Below are positions 52,514 to 64,000 of a stretch of DNA of 64,000 bases, piece by piece. This stretch comes from Virgibacillus doumboii (lineage in GTDB: Bacteria > Bacillota > Bacilli > Bacillales > Amphibacillaceae). Numbering within the stretch: the first letter of the stretch is position 1; each line of letters opens with the position of its first letter. A program made the translations under genes and the position numbers. Below the pieces are notes generated by a model. The model ran no database searches, was not told where the DNA came from, and saw only the letters and a program-made list of their open reading frames with translations. The stretch is from contig NZ_CADCWQ010000001.1 of NCBI RefSeq assembly GCF_902806455.1, positions 868,001 to 932,000 on the forward strand, read 5' to 3'.

Positions 52514-54193
52514 ATGGGGAAGGATTTACGGATAAAAAGTAATGTGTTCAGTGACAGTTCACTAAGGGCGCCGAACCGGGCGATGCTGCGTGCTGTGGGT
52601 GTGACGGATGATGATTTTAAGAAGCCGATGATTGGAGTCGCGAGTACGTGGAGTGAGGTCACTCCGTGCAATATTCATCTGAATGATTTGGCGGCGAATT
52701 CCAAAAAAGGAGCAAAAGAGGCAGGCGGTGTTCCGCTTATGTTTAACACGATAACCGTTTCCGATGGTATTTCGATGGGTACGCAGGGGATGCGCTATTC
52801 GCTGCCAAGCCGGGACCTTATCGCGGATTCGATTGAGACGGTTGTTGGTGCGGAAAATCTGGATGGACTTGTTGCGATTGGAGCTTGTGATAAAAATATC
52901 CCCGGTTGTATGATTGCGATTGCCAATAGTGAAGTTCCGGCGGTTTTTGTATATGGCGGTACCATTTCTCCCGGCTCCTATCGTGGAAAAGATATTGATA
53001 TTGTCTCGGTGTTTGAAGGTGTTGGTAAGCATAACAACGGGGACATTGATGATCAGGAGTTAAAAGGAATTGAGTGTAATGCGTGTCCCGGCGCCGGTGC
53101 CTGTGGCGGGATGTATACCGCGAATACAATGGCTTCTGCGATGGAAGCGATGGGTATGAGTTTGCCTGGCAGCTCGTCGAATCCCGCTGAATCGGAGGAA
53201 AAAGCGGCTGATTGTGCTGCAGCGGGTGAAGCGGTCTATCACTTGCTTGAAAAAGGTATTTATCCAAAAGATATTATGACAAAAGAGGCATTTGAGAATG
53301 CGATAACCGTTGTGATGGCACTTGGCGGGTCGACGAATGCAATTCTCCATTTGCTGGCGATTGCACATGCGGTTGAGGTTGATTTGACGATTGATGATTT
53401 TAACAGGATGCAGGCGAAAGTCCCGCATCTCGCTGACATGAAACCAAGCGGCAGGTATGTGATGCAGGATTTACATAGAGCCGGTGGTGTGCAGGCTGTC
53501 ATGAAGCTTCTACTTGATGCGGGCTACCTGCATGGTGATTGCTTAACTGTAACAGGTAAAACAATTGCTGAAAATTTAGCGGACGCACCGTCATTGCACG
53601 AAGGTCAGGATGTTATCATGCCACTAGATAAGCCGAAGCGGGTGGATGGTCCATTGATTGTTTTGAAAGGAAATTTAGCACCAAGGGGGGCAGTGGCAAA
53701 AGTCTCAGGGGTGAAAGTCAGTCGCCATGTCGGCCCGGCCAGGGTATTTAATACCGAAAACGAAGCGGCTGCAGCAATCAGCGAAAACAAAGTTTCAGAA
53801 AATGATGTGGTGGTAATTCGCTATGTCGGTCCTAAGGGTGGTCCGGGAATGCCTGAGATGCTGTCGGTTTCCAGTCTGCTTGTCGGAAAAGGGCTTGGTG
53901 AAAAAGTCGCATTGTTGACGGATGGCAGATTCTCCGGGGGAACGCATGGCCTTGTTGTTGGTCATATTGCTCCCGAAGCACAGGACGGTGGTCCGGTGGC
54001 ATTTATACAGGAAGGTGATCTTGTCACGATTGATTCGGAGCAAAAGGAAATTTCGGTTGCGGTTTCCGAGAATGAAATGCAACGCCGGCGTGAGGAATGG
54101 ACAGCACCGCCATTATATAAAAAGGGTGTGCTGGGAAAATATGCACATATGGTTTCCTGTTCTTCAAAAGGAGCGGTTACTGATTTTAAATAG
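52514..54193 (+). CDS. ilvD: Dihydroxy-acid dehydratase
   Basis: A 559-residue Fe-S enzyme of valine/isoleucine/leucine synthesis, converting dihydroxy acids to 2-keto acids. The cluster cysteines are in [10 protein letters not shown] and [20 protein letters not shown]. The C-terminal [11 protein letters not shown] equivalent reads [21 protein letters not shown], and [12 protein letters not shown] is present. Full length for the family. It stands alone, separated from ilvB by 813 bases with its own terminator, so it is not under the T-box of the ilvB operon. A weak ribosome site AAAGGTAGTG precedes the ATG. Confidence 0.96.
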   Translation: MGKDLRIKSNVFSDSSLRAPNRAMLRAVGVTDDDFKKPMIGVASTWSEVTPCNIHLNDLAANSKKGAKEAGGVPLMFNTITVSDGISMGTQGMRYSLPSRDLIADSIETVVGAENLDGLVAIGACDKNIPGCMIAIANSEVPAVFVYGGTISPGSYRGKDIDIVSVFEGVGKHNNGDIDDQELKGIECNACPGAGACGGMYTANTMASAMEAMGMSLPGSSSNPAESEEKAADCAAAGEAVYHLLEKGIYPKDIMTKEAFENAITVVMALGGSTNAILHLLAIAHAVEVDLTIDDFNRMQAKVPHLADMKPSGRYVMQDLHRAGGVQAVMKLLLDAGYLHGDCLTVTGKTIAENLADAPSLHEGQDVIMPLDKPKRVDGPLIVLKGNLAPRGAVAKVSGVKVSRHVGPARVFNTENEAAAAISENKVSENDVVVIRYVGPKGGPGMPEMLSVSSLLVGKGLGEKVALLTDGRFSGGTHGLVVGHIAPEAQDGGPVAFIQEGDLVTIDSEQKEISVAVSENEMQRRREEWTAPPLYKKGVLGKYAHMVSCSSKGAVTDFK

Positions 54194-54199
54194 TTTTAT

Positions 54200-54234
54200 T
54201 GGGCCCTGGTTTTTACCGGGGCCCATTTTTAAAT
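54200..54234 (+). terminator. ilvD terminator
   Basis: TGGGCCC and GGGCCCA, extended by GG/CC, pair around a T-rich loop and are followed by TTTTTAAATTC. Confidence 0.8.
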
Positions 54235-54265
54235 TCAGGCGTTTTTTTGATTATTACGTGAGCCA

Positions 54266-54370
54266 ATTGTGACAATTTGAGCGGGAAAATTGTGAACTTG
54301 GGCCAAAATTGTGACAACTTGAGCAGAGTTCCAATAATTTCGACCCAAATCTATGACAACTTAAGCCGAT
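54266..54370. repeat. Degenerate tandem repeat of about 21 bp
   Basis: ATTGTGACAATTTGAGC-like units start near 54266, 54289, 54308 and 54350, with a weaker unit near 54329. Spacing varies from 19 to 23 bases. It lies between ilvD and the ilvB promoter. The stretch from 54371 to 54560 shows nothing else I can call. Confidence 0.65.
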
Positions 54371-54562
54371 TTGAATTTTTATCAAATCCTAAAGCACAAC
54401 CCCAACCATGACGGCTGCCCAAGCCCTGCCACATTAACCATTAAAAAAATATTACTGTAATAGAATTGTAATATATCCTCGAATTTCTTGTCGTTTCAAC
54501 ATTGTAAACGCATACAATTATTCCGACTTATCAAAAGTATCAAAAAACTTTTAAAAAAACGG

Positions 54563-54591
54563 TTGACCTTTCCTGAAAAGCAGTATATTAT
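54563..54591 (+). promoter_or_regulatory. Sigma-A promoter of the ilv-leu operon
   Basis: TTGACC (54563-54568) and TATTAT (54586-54591) are 17 bases apart, about 65 bases before the T-box stem I. Confidence 0.65.
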
Positions 54592-54654
54592 TGTCGGCAA
54601 TATAAAATTTTCTGATATCTAATAATTGCGATTGTTTCATTCGTTTTTATATCA

Positions 54655-54972
54655 TCAACTCGATGATGGGAATAAAGGAACATGACCCATGTATTCACAG
54701 AGAGCCGGGGTTGCTGGAAGCCCGGAAGTACATGATGTTCTGACATCTTCCCTGAGTGCCGGATTGAACGGGAAAGCTTTATAGGCTGCCCCCATTAGGT
54801 TCAGCCAGGTATATACGTGTATACCTGTTATCAAAATAGGCTGTCAAACAGCTGGTGAGGCAGTATTTGTGAGAATGCTGCAAACGTGGGTGGTACCGTG
54901 AAAAAGGACTCTTTTCTCCCCATTCATTCTGCTTAACGGGCAGGTGTGTGGGGAAAGAAGGGTCTTTTTTTA
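54655..54972 (+). promoter_or_regulatory. T-box riboswitch upstream of ilvB
   Basis: A complete tRNA-sensing leader. Stem I runs from about 54660 to 54760, with AGAGAGCCGGGG and GCTGGAAGCCCGG features. The conserved T-box/antiterminator is GTGGGTGGTACCGTG (54886-54900). A long terminator stem (54906-54921 with 54952-54967) is followed by TTTTTTTATT. The operon would be switched on when the cognate tRNA is uncharged. Leucine would be usual for ilv-leu. The specifier could not be assigned securely: stem GAACAT/ATGTTC on top and GGGAA/TTCCC below leaves TGACATC as the 3' side of the specifier loop. Confidence 0.92.
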
Positions 54973-55006
54973 TTAAAAAAAATCAATTTTAAGGAGGCAT
55001 GCAATA

Positions 55007-56728
55007 GTGAAAGCGGAGGCAAAGTCTGAGATGGACAGTGCAACAGAAAAGATGACCGGGGCTGACGTGTTGATTGAAGCCCTTACAGAGGCGGGTGCTG
55101 ACACGATTTTCGGCTATCCGGGCGGGGCGGTGCTCCCGATTTATGATGCAATTTACCGCAGTAAGGCGCCTTTTCAGCACGTGTTAAACCGGCATGAGCA
55201 GGGATCGGTTCATGCGGCTGAAGGCTATGCACGGGTTACGGGTAAGCCGGGCGTTGTGATGGCAACGTCAGGGCCGGGGGCTACGAACTTAATAACAGGC
55301 ATTACGGATGCAATGATGGATTCGCTGCCGTTAGTCGTATTTACCGGACAGGTGGCAAGTGGTGTGATCGGAACAGATGCTTTTCAGGAGTCGGATGTAC
55401 TGGGGATTACGACTCCGATTACGAAGTACAATTATCAGGTGAAACGCATAGGTGAATTACCGCGGATCGTGAAAGAAGCTTTTCATATTGCTGCTACAGG
55501 GCGGCCGGGACCTGTTGTAATTGATATTCCGAAAGACATCTCAGCAACCATATCAACGCAGCCTTATTCCAGTGAATTTAAACTGCCAGGATACCAGCCG
55601 ACAAAAAAGCCTAACCCATTGCAGATCGTTAAGCTGGCGGACGCGTTAAGCCGGGCAGAAAAGCCAGTTATACTAGCCGGAGCGGGTGTTCAATTTGCCG
55701 GGGCATCAGCGAATTTAAAACGATTTGCGGAAAAATACCAGCTTCCAGTGGTAACGACTTTACTTGGTTTAGGGACGTATCCGGGGTCAGAGAAGCTCTC
55801 ACTTGGTATGGGGGGCATGCATGGAAGGTACGCAGCGAATATGGCAATCTATGAAAGTGATTTACTTATCAACATCGGAGCCAGGTTTGATGATCGTTTA
55901 ACCGGAAACCTGAAACACTTTGCACCAAATGCCAAAGTTGCTCACATTGATATTGATCCGGCAGAGATTGGCAAAAATGTTGCAACAGAAATTCCGGTTG
56001 TTGCTGACGCGAATGCAGCGTTGGAGGTACTGTTGGAAAAATCAATAACCATTGCAGATCACGAAACATGGCTGGGACAGCTGCAGCAAAATAAATCAGA
56101 TTATCCTTTGTGGTATGAACAGTCGGGCGAAGAAATTTCGCCGCAATGGCTGATTGAACAGATTTACGAGCAATCGTCGGGAGAGGCAATTGTTACTACA
56201 GATGTTGGGCAGCATCAGATGTGGGCAGCACAGTATTATACGCTGGAAAAACCGAATCGCTGGGTGACGTCGGGAGGACTTGGAACGATGGGATTTGGAT
56301 TTCCGGCAGCAATTGGTGCACAACTTGGAGCACCGGATGACCTTGTTGTTGCATTAGTCGGTGACGGTGGTTTCCAGATGACATTCCAGGAACTGTCGGT
56401 GGTAAAAGAACGAAACCTGCCTGTCAAAGTTATTATCATTAACAATCAGGCACTCGGAATGGTACGGCAGTGGCAGGAAAGTTTTTACGAAGAACGCTAC
56501 TCGGAATCTATTTTTTCAACGAATCCTGATTTTGTAAAACTGGCAGAAAGTTACGGAATTCGTGGCATGGAGGTAGATAAAGAGGCAGATGCAGCGGGCG
56601 TTTTGCAGGAAGCTTTTTCACATGATGGTCCGGTCATTGTTGATTGCCGGGTCGTTCAAGCAGCAAATGTGTACCCGATGATTGCACCAGGAAAAGGGAT
56701 TCACGAAATGATAGGGGTGACAAAATGA
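55007..56728 (+). CDS. ilvB: Acetolactate synthase, large subunit
   Basis: A 573-residue thiamine diphosphate enzyme joining pyruvate with pyruvate or 2-ketobutyrate, the first common step to Val/Leu/Ile. The N-domain has [18 protein letters not shown] with the catalytic Glu in [16 protein letters not shown]. The FAD-type middle domain is at about 190-350. The ThDP motif is [19 protein letters not shown]...[12 protein letters not shown]. The GTG start follows AAGGAGG by 9 bases and lies just after the T-box terminator. It overlaps ilvN by four bases, as expected for subunit genes. Confidence 0.96.
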   Translation: MKAEAKSEMDSATEKMTGADVLIEALTEAGADTIFGYPGGAVLPIYDAIYRSKAPFQHVLNRHEQGSVHAAEGYARVTGKPGVVMATSGPGATNLITGITDAMMDSLPLVVFTGQVASGVIGTDAFQESDVLGITTPITKYNYQVKRIGELPRIVKEAFHIAATGRPGPVVIDIPKDISATISTQPYSSEFKLPGYQPTKKPNPLQIVKLADALSRAEKPVILAGAGVQFAGASANLKRFAEKYQLPVVTTLLGLGTYPGSEKLSLGMGGMHGRYAANMAIYESDLLINIGARFDDRLTGNLKHFAPNAKVAHIDIDPAEIGKNVATEIPVVADANAALEVLLEKSITIADHETWLGQLQQNKSDYPLWYEQSGEEISPQWLIEQIYEQSSGEAIVTTDVGQHQMWAAQYYTLEKPNRWVTSGGLGTMGFGFPAAIGAQLGAPDDLVVALVGDGGFQMTFQELSVVKERNLPVKVIIINNQALGMVRQWQESFYEERYSESIFSTNPDFVKLAESYGIRGMEVDKEADAAGVLQEAFSHDGPVIVDCRVVQAANVYPMIAPGKGIHEMIGVTK

Positions 56729-57243
56729 GGCGAATCATCAGTGCAGCGGTTCAGAATCGCGGGGGTGTGCTGAACCGGATAACAGGGATGCTGCATAAGC
56801 GGCAATTCAATATCGAAAGTATTTCAGTTGGTGCATCCGAGACGGAAGGAATATCGAAAATGACTTTCGTTGTCGAGGTCAGTGATCATCAAAAGTTGGA
56901 ACAATTGACAAAACAGCTGCACAAACAGATTGATGTCCTGAAAGTATCAGATATAACCGAAAAAGCAATTGTTGCAAGAGAACTGGCCCTGATAAAAGTG
57001 AAAGGAAGCGGTCAGTCACTTGCAGAGATTCAGGGAATTATCGCCCCGTTCCGCGCATCCATCATTGATGTATCACGTGAGAGCCTGACCATTCAGGTTA
57101 CCGGAAAACCGGATAAAGTGGAAGCATTAATTTCACTCTTACGGCCATATGGAATTAAAGAGCTATCGAAAACAGGTGTTACCGCATTTTTACGAGGACA
57201 ACAGCCAAAGCAGGTTACGGAAATAAATTCTTTTCCGGTGTAA
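56725..57243 (+). CDS. ilvN: Acetolactate synthase, small (regulatory) subunit
   Basis: A 172-residue regulatory subunit. The N-terminal ACT domain begins [20 protein letters not shown], with the family's [10 protein letters not shown] and the C-terminal extension ([20 protein letters not shown], then GVTAFLRG). It binds branched-chain amino acids and gives feedback inhibition of IlvB. The ATG at 56725 overlaps the ilvB stop (ATGA); a longer in-frame ORF upstream within ilvB is not used. Confidence 0.95.
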   Translation: MRRIISAAVQNRGGVLNRITGMLHKRQFNIESISVGASETEGISKMTFVVEVSDHQKLEQLTKQLHKQIDVLKVSDITEKAIVARELALIKVKGSGQSLAEIQGIIAPFRASIIDVSRESLTIQVTGKPDKVEALISLLRPYGIKELSKTGVTAFLRGQQPKQVTEINSFPV

Positions 57244-57290
57244 GCGGGGAAACGCTTAAGTCAAAAGTTGAAAATGATCTAAAAAAATAA

Positions 57291-59901
<2,611 letters not shown>

Positions 59902-59902
59902 C

Positions 59903-61009
59903 ATGAATAAACAGGTTGTTTTGTTGCCAGGAGACGGAGTGGGCCAGGAAGTGATGGAGTCAGCAAAGTTTGTACTGAACACGGTCGCTACTGAATTCGG
60001 TCACCGGTTTGCATTTCATGAGCATGCCATTGGTGGCGACGCGATTGACCGATACGGCACCCCATTACCTGATGACACGGTAAAAGCTTGTCAGCAGGCT
60101 GAGGCAGTTTTACTTGGAGCAGTTGGAGGTAAGAAGTGGGATGTCCTTCCGGCAAGTAAACGGCCTGAAAAAGGATTGCTCGGTATCCGGAAAGAGCTCG
60201 GGCTTTTTGCGAATTTGCGCCCTGTTAAGAGTTTTCCTGCTTTAGCCCATGTATCACCGTTGAAGGAAGAAGTAATCAGCGGAAGTGATATTTTAATTAT
60301 CCGTGAACTGACAGGCGGCTTGTATTTCGGCGAGCCGAGTGAACGACGGGAAAATGGTCAGGCGGCTGTCGATACCCTTTATTATCAGCGCTATGAAATT
60401 GAGCGGATTGTCGATAAAGCATTCCAGAGTGCACAAAAGCGGAGGAAGCATCTGACTTCTGTAGATAAAGCCAACGTCCTGGAATCCAGTAGGCTCTGGC
60501 GCGAGATTGTCGAGGAGAAACAGCAGCAGTACCCGGATGTGACTGTTGACCATGTGCTTGTAGATGCAGCAGCAATGAAACTTGTAACAAATCCGGATCA
60601 ATTTGACGTCATTGTTACAGGAAATTTATTCGGCGATATTTTAAGTGATGAAGCATCCGTTTTGACCGGTTCGCTTGGGATGCTGCCTTCAGCAAGCATC
60701 CGTTCAGATGGTGTCGGACTTTATGAGCCCGTTCACGGCTCCGCACCAGATATTGCCGGTCGCGGGATGGCCAATCCAACCGGGATGATTTTATCGGCAG
60801 CCATGATGCTTCGCCATTCATTCAACATGGAAGCAGAGGCAATGGAAATTGAATCCGCAGTAAACGAAACCCTCAACCAGGGTTATCACACAGCTGATTT
60901 GAACAGAAAAGGCGGATTGCTTGTTGGAACCAAGGAAATGACGGAAGCGATAGTTGATAATTTAACAGCAAAAAGTGTTTCGGACAGTATTTGCAGTTCG
61001 TATTCGTGA
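59903..61009 (+). CDS. leuB: 3-isopropylmalate dehydrogenase
   Basis: A 368-residue NAD-dependent oxidative decarboxylase. VVLLPGDGVGQEVM opens the fold; LLGIRKELGLFANLRPVK, IRELTGGLYFGEP (substrate loop) and VTGNLFGDILSDEASVLTGS with the metal-binding Asp pair are seen, as is PVHGSAPDIAGRGMANP. It begins one base after the leuA stop with AAAGGAGG upstream. The operon is then interrupted by a 402-base structured spacer before leuC, which is unusual. Confidence 0.96.
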   Translation: MNKQVVLLPGDGVGQEVMESAKFVLNTVATEFGHRFAFHEHAIGGDAIDRYGTPLPDDTVKACQQAEAVLLGAVGGKKWDVLPASKRPEKGLLGIRKELGLFANLRPVKSFPALAHVSPLKEEVISGSDILIIRELTGGLYFGEPSERRENGQAAVDTLYYQRYEIERIVDKAFQSAQKRRKHLTSVDKANVLESSRLWREIVEEKQQQYPDVTVDHVLVDAAAMKLVTNPDQFDVIVTGNLFGDILSDEASVLTGSLGMLPSASIRSDGVGLYEPVHGSAPDIAGRGMANPTGMILSAAMMLRHSFNMEAEAMEIESAVNETLNQGYHTADLNRKGGLLVGTKEMTEAIVDNLTAKSVSDSICSSYS

Positions 61010-61047
61010 TATGGCTTTTTCCGGGAAGGGTGTTGCTGTCTAACTGC

Positions 61048-61345
61048 TGGGACGTATTCTTAAACGTCCACTTCTCGCCGTCCGGAACCGCTCCGGGCGG
61101 ATGCTTTCAGCGTGGCGCGAGTCACTGACCTCCACTCACACGGACTAGTGAGGTGGTATTATACAACGATTCCTACTTCAACCAGTAGGCCATAAACGTA
61201 ATACCAGCGGAGGAAATACGCTGAGACTCCTGTGGGAGGAAAGGCCTAGGTGAGACCACTGAGTGCGCAAGCACGAAGAGGGCTCATCAGTCGCCCACGG
61301 AAAGCGAAGTGTATTTCCGAAGCGGTGTTATAACGCTCAATTAGT
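61048..61345. repeat. Structured intergenic element between leuB and leuC
   Basis: GC-rich relative to its surroundings and full of inverted repeats: GGACGT/ACGTCC (61050-61069), TCCGGAACCGCTCCGGGCGGA, and GGTATTA/TAATACC around 61150-61205. A second half reads GCGGAGGAAATACGCTGAGA ... CCCACGGAAAGCGAAGTGTATTTCCG. The second half strongly resembles a dispersed intergenic repeat I know from Bacillaceae genomes (GCGGAGACTCCTGTGGG-type), and the first half looks like its inverse. No gene is present in 61010-61411. A TAATACC-bounded core may fold into one long hairpin. Confidence 0.7.
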
Positions 61346-61411
61346 ATTTTTTACAGCATGTTGCTGTGATCCTCAATAAAAAGCTTTTAACAAAGGAAGG
61401 AGGAAATTTTA

Positions 61412-62818
61412 ATGGGAAAACCAGAGACGATTATCGAAAAAATCTGGAACAAACATGTAGTACAGCAGGAATCCGGTAAGCCGGATCTCATGTACATTGA
61501 TTTACATCTGGTACATGAGGTGACGTCACCACAAGCATTTGCAGGATTGCGCCTGAATAATCGTAATGTTCGGCGACCGGATTTGACCTATGCGACAATG
61601 GATCACAATGTGCCAACGAAAAATCGTGATACAGTAAAAGACGAAATTTCAGTGAAACAGATGGAAACGTTAAAAAAGAACTGTATGGATTTCAACATTA
61701 CCCTTGCAGATATGTACCATCCCGATCAGGGAATTGTCCACGTAATTGGTCCGGAGCTTGGGTTGACACAGCCTGGAAAAACGATTGTTTGCGGTGACAG
61801 CCATACCTCGACACACGGCGCGTTTGGAGCATTGGCTTTCGGAATTGGAACAAGCGAGGTTGAACATGTTCTGGCTACACAGACATTGTGGCAGGAGAAG
61901 CCGAAAACGTTAAATGTTCATGTGGAAGGTGACCTTGGTCCGGGAGTGACGGCAAAGGATTTAATTTTGGCGATTATCGCAAAGTTTGGTGTTCGGTTTG
62001 GTACCGGCCACGTGATTGAGTATACAGGAGATGCAATTCGCAACTTGTCCATGGAAGGAAGAATGACTGTGTGCAACATGTCGATTGAAGCCGGGGCCAG
62101 AGCTGGTCTGATCAGTCCGGATCAAACAACAGTTGATTTTTTGCGGGGCCGGGCACATGTACCCGGGGGCGATGATTTTGAACAGCTTGCGGATAAATGG
62201 CTGGACCTGGCTACAGATGAGGACGCCGTTTATGACCAGACAGTTACGATTAAAGCGTCTGAAGTCGAACCACAAGTATCCTGGGGGACGAATCCGGGAA
62301 TGTGTGTCCCTGTAAGTGGTTCCACTCCGTCCTTGGGTGATGCGGAATATAAGGAAGATGTGGAGCGGGCACTTGATTATATGGGATTGGATGAAAATCA
62401 GCCGATTACCTCAATTGAAATCGATCATGTTTTTATCGGTTCGTGCACCAATTCACGGTTAGGCGACCTGCAAAAAGCTGCATCAGTTGTTCAAGGAAAA
62501 AAAGTGAACCCGAATGTGCGAGCAATTGTCGTTCCAGGTTCATTTTTGGTAAAAATGGAGGCTGAAAAAGCAGGATTGGATCAGGTTTTCAAGGAAGCTG
62601 GATTTGAATGGCGGGAAGCTGGCTGCAGTATGTGTCTGGCGATGAATGATGATATTGTTCCCCCTGGTGGAAGGTGTGCGTCGACCTCGAACCGAAATTT
62701 TGAAGGACGGCAGGGGAATGGTGCCAGAACCCATCTGGTTAGTCCGGAAATGGCGGCTGCGGCAGCAATTGAGGGACGTTTTGTGGATGTACGTAACTAT
62801 GCAGGAATAATGCAATAG
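61412..62818 (+). CDS. leuC: 3-isopropylmalate dehydratase, large subunit
   Basis: A 468-residue aconitase-family subunit carrying the [4Fe-4S] cluster. The cluster cysteines are in [12 protein letters not shown] and [18 protein letters not shown] [14 protein letters not shown] equivalents (here [14 protein letters not shown]). [21 protein letters not shown], the ATMDHNVPT loop and [12 protein letters not shown] are further landmarks. It starts at ATG with AAGGAAGGAGG about 7 bases upstream. It pairs with LeuD (12 bases downstream) to isomerise 2- to 3-isopropylmalate. Confidence 0.96.
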   Translation: MGKPETIIEKIWNKHVVQQESGKPDLMYIDLHLVHEVTSPQAFAGLRLNNRNVRRPDLTYATMDHNVPTKNRDTVKDEISVKQMETLKKNCMDFNITLADMYHPDQGIVHVIGPELGLTQPGKTIVCGDSHTSTHGAFGALAFGIGTSEVEHVLATQTLWQEKPKTLNVHVEGDLGPGVTAKDLILAIIAKFGVRFGTGHVIEYTGDAIRNLSMEGRMTVCNMSIEAGARAGLISPDQTTVDFLRGRAHVPGGDDFEQLADKWLDLATDEDAVYDQTVTIKASEVEPQVSWGTNPGMCVPVSGSTPSLGDAEYKEDVERALDYMGLDENQPITSIEIDHVFIGSCTNSRLGDLQKAASVVQGKKVNPNVRAIVVPGSFLVKMEAEKAGLDQVFKEAGFEWREAGCSMCLAMNDDIVPPGGRCASTSNRNFEGRQGNGARTHLVSPEMAAAAAIEGRFVDVRNYAGIMQ

Positions 62819-62830
62819 GAGGTGAACGGT

Positions 62831-63415
62831 ATGGAGGCAATTCGAGAGCATTCAGGAAAGGTATTTCCATTAAATCGTACAAATGTTGATACAGACCAGA
62901 TTATACCGAAACAGTTTTTAAAACGGGTTGAACGGACAGGATTTGGACAGTTTCTGTTTTATAATTGGCGGTTTGATGATGATGGCAATAAGCGCCCTGA
63001 TTTTAACCTGAATGATGAAAAATATGCGGATTCTTCCATCTTACTGGGAGGTGAAAATTTCGGCTGCGGGTCATCCCGTGAGCATGCGCCATGGTCCTTA
63101 TTGGATTACGGATTCCGGGTAATTATTGCACCCAGTTTTGCCGATATTTTTTACAATAATGCATTAAAGAATGGGATCATCCCAGTGAGAATGGAAGAAA
63201 CCCAAGTTAATAAATGGATGAAACAAGCGGAGGAATCAGAGATTCTTTTAAAAGTGGATTTGGAGAGTCAGCAAATTATGGATGAGGAAAATTGGGTAGT
63301 CCCATTTACAATTGATAATTACCATAAGGAAAAATTGCTGAATGGCTGGGATGATATCGCCCTTACGTTGCAGTTGGAAGATAAAATTACTGCGTATGAA
63401 AACAAAGGAGTGTGA
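62831..63415 (+). CDS. leuD: 3-isopropylmalate dehydratase, small subunit
   Basis: A 194-residue swivel-domain subunit. Landmarks are GKVFPLNRTNVDTDQIIPKQ, then FLKRVERTGFGQFLFYNWRF, the substrate-binding GGENFGCGSSREHAPWSLLD, and the FADIFYNNALKNGIIPV strand. The ATG at 62831 follows AGGAGGTGA by 5 bases, whereas an in-frame GTG at 62822 lies within that site. It is the last leucine gene. An AAAGGAG in its final codons serves the next gene. Confidence 0.95.
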   Translation: MEAIREHSGKVFPLNRTNVDTDQIIPKQFLKRVERTGFGQFLFYNWRFDDDGNKRPDFNLNDEKYADSSILLGGENFGCGSSREHAPWSLLDYGFRVIIAPSFADIFYNNALKNGIIPVRMEETQVNKWMKQAEESEILLKVDLESQQIMDEENWVVPFTIDNYHKEKLLNGWDDIALTLQLEDKITAYENKGV

Positions 63416-63445
63416 GACTTTGGGAATTGCTTAACCGGCGAGACG

Positions 63446-64000
63446 GTGTACAGTGCATGGAAGCGGCTTGAGCCGTTTGTCCATCGTACACCGTTATTAA
63501 CTTCGTCTACCACCAATCAAATGGTCGGGAAAAACGTATATTTTAAAATGGAAAATCAGCAGAAAACAGGTGCATTTAAATTCAGAGGAGCTACGTTTAA
63601 ACTCATGCAGCTGTCTAAAGAACAATTGCGGAACGGCGTGATCACTGCTTCTGCAGGGAACCATGCGCAAGGGGTGGCATATGCCGCCGCAAAATTGGGA
63701 GCATACGCCACCATATTCATGGCAGAAGGGACGCCGCTTGCAAAAATAAATGCTACAAAAGCATATGGTGCAGAGGTCGTCCTTGTTGGCGAGTCGTTTC
63801 AGGAGGCATATGAAGCTTCATTAAAAAGGCAACGAGATACAGGAGCGGCTTACATTCATCCATTTGATGATTACGATGTTATGGCAGGACAGGGTAGCAT
63901 TGCAATGGAAATGCTAAGGCAGGAAGACCGGATGGATACGATTATTGTGCCAATCGGCGGCGGTGGATTAATCAGTGGTATTTCAACAGCAGTAAAACAT
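63446..64000 (+). CDS. ilvA: Threonine deaminase (IlvA/TdcB type), 3' end outside window, 5' end possibly frameshifted
   Basis: The open frame from GTG 63446 to the window end gives 185 residues of a fold-type II PLP enzyme. The PLP lysine is in KTGAFKFRGATFKLMQL, with VYFKMENQQKTG before it, SAGNHAQGVAYAAAKLGA and PIGGGGLISGI (phosphate loop). It makes 2-ketobutyrate from threonine for isoleucine. The start is odd: AAAGGAG (63404-63410) points to TTG 63420, which stops after four codons. The frame that fits the family has no start before GTG 63446, yet encodes sensible residues (LTGET) just ahead of it. A one-base shift near 63425-63437 is likely, or an inefficient GTG start is used. Confidence 0.85.
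   Translation, partial: MYSAWKRLEPFVHRTPLLTSSTTNQMVGKNVYFKMENQQKTGAFKFRGATFKLMQLSKEQLRNGVITASAGNHAQGVAYAAAKLGAYATIFMAEGTPLAKINATKAYGAEVVLVGESFQEAYEASLKRQRDTGAAYIHPFDDYDVMAGQGSIAMEMLRQEDRMDTIIVPIGGGGLISGISTAVKH

Noticed and set aside
52562..53428. Several long minus-strand ORFs inside ilvD
   Set aside because: They are shadows of a strongly conserved gene and have no start signals.

Overview
The window looks like chromosomal DNA of a low-GC, motile, Gram-positive member of the Bacillaceae (Virgibacillus/Oceanobacillus/Lentibacillus-like). The reasons are its AT-rich sequence, strong GGAGG-type ribosome binding sites with many TTG/GTG starts, lipobox solute-binding proteins, CcpA-like cre sites, a T-box leader in front of ilvB, a sigma-D flagellin promoter and a Bacillus-type mdx maltodextrin locus. 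No rRNA, tRNA, CRISPR array or complete insertion sequence was seen.

Region 1 (1-9.3 kb) is a maltodextrin locus. A leftward pair (a GH13 glucosidase cut by the window edge, and a cyclomaltodextrinase/neopullulanase) diverges from a rightward operon: binding protein, two permeases (MdxEFG-like), a GH31 alpha-glucosidase and a LacI-type regulator. A Fur-box-like site and a flavodoxin gene follow, then a 20-bp-period repeat tract.

Region 2 (10.3-28.6 kb) is a large cell-wall-sugar (MurNAc/GlcNAc) catabolic locus. It holds two BadF/BadG-type sugar kinases, an RpiR/MurR-type regulator, an AmiE-like serine hydrolase, two NamZ (DUF1343) exo-muramidases, NagZ, a GH4 glycosidase, the MurNAc-6-P etherase MurQ and two ABC importers. 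None of the hydrolases has a visible signal peptide and no PTS gene is present. The layout therefore suggests uptake of intact muropeptide sugars by ABC transport, cleavage in the cytosol, and phosphorylation by a MurK-like kinase before MurQ. None of the three ABC importers in the window has its own ATPase gene.

Region 3 (29-35 kb) carries an EamA permease, an AtoE-type fatty acid transporter, a TVP38/TMEM64 membrane protein, a small coiled-coil protein, and a primase-helicase fusion of the kind described for TOTE conflict systems.

Region 4 (35.1-50 kb) is the most unusual part. The flagellin gene hag has a sigma-D promoter and a CsrA-type leader hairpin, and it is split by two ORF-less group I introns at 35536-35816 and 36402-36768. 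Removing them restores a normal 301-residue flagellin. A free-standing LAGLIDADG homing endonuclease gene follows at once on the other strand and shares the terminator. Next come a Maf motility glycosyltransferase and a legionaminic acid (nonulosonic acid) pathway: legB, legC, a Rossmann/beta-propeller fusion, a WbqC-like protein, a neuC/legG epimerase, a PIG-L deacetylase, neuB/legI, a neuD-like acyltransferase, ptmE and legF. This is a flagellin glycosylation island.

Region 5 (50-52.3 kb) holds a decayed Mrr-type restriction endonuclease, an overlapping toxin-antitoxin pair and a Uma2-family nuclease. Region 6 (52.5-64 kb) is branched-chain amino acid synthesis: ilvD alone, then T-box-ilvB-ilvN-ilvC-leuA-leuB, a structured intergenic repeat, leuC-leuD and the start of a threonine deaminase gene whose 5' end looks frameshifted. 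All assignments come from reading the sequence; no database search was run.
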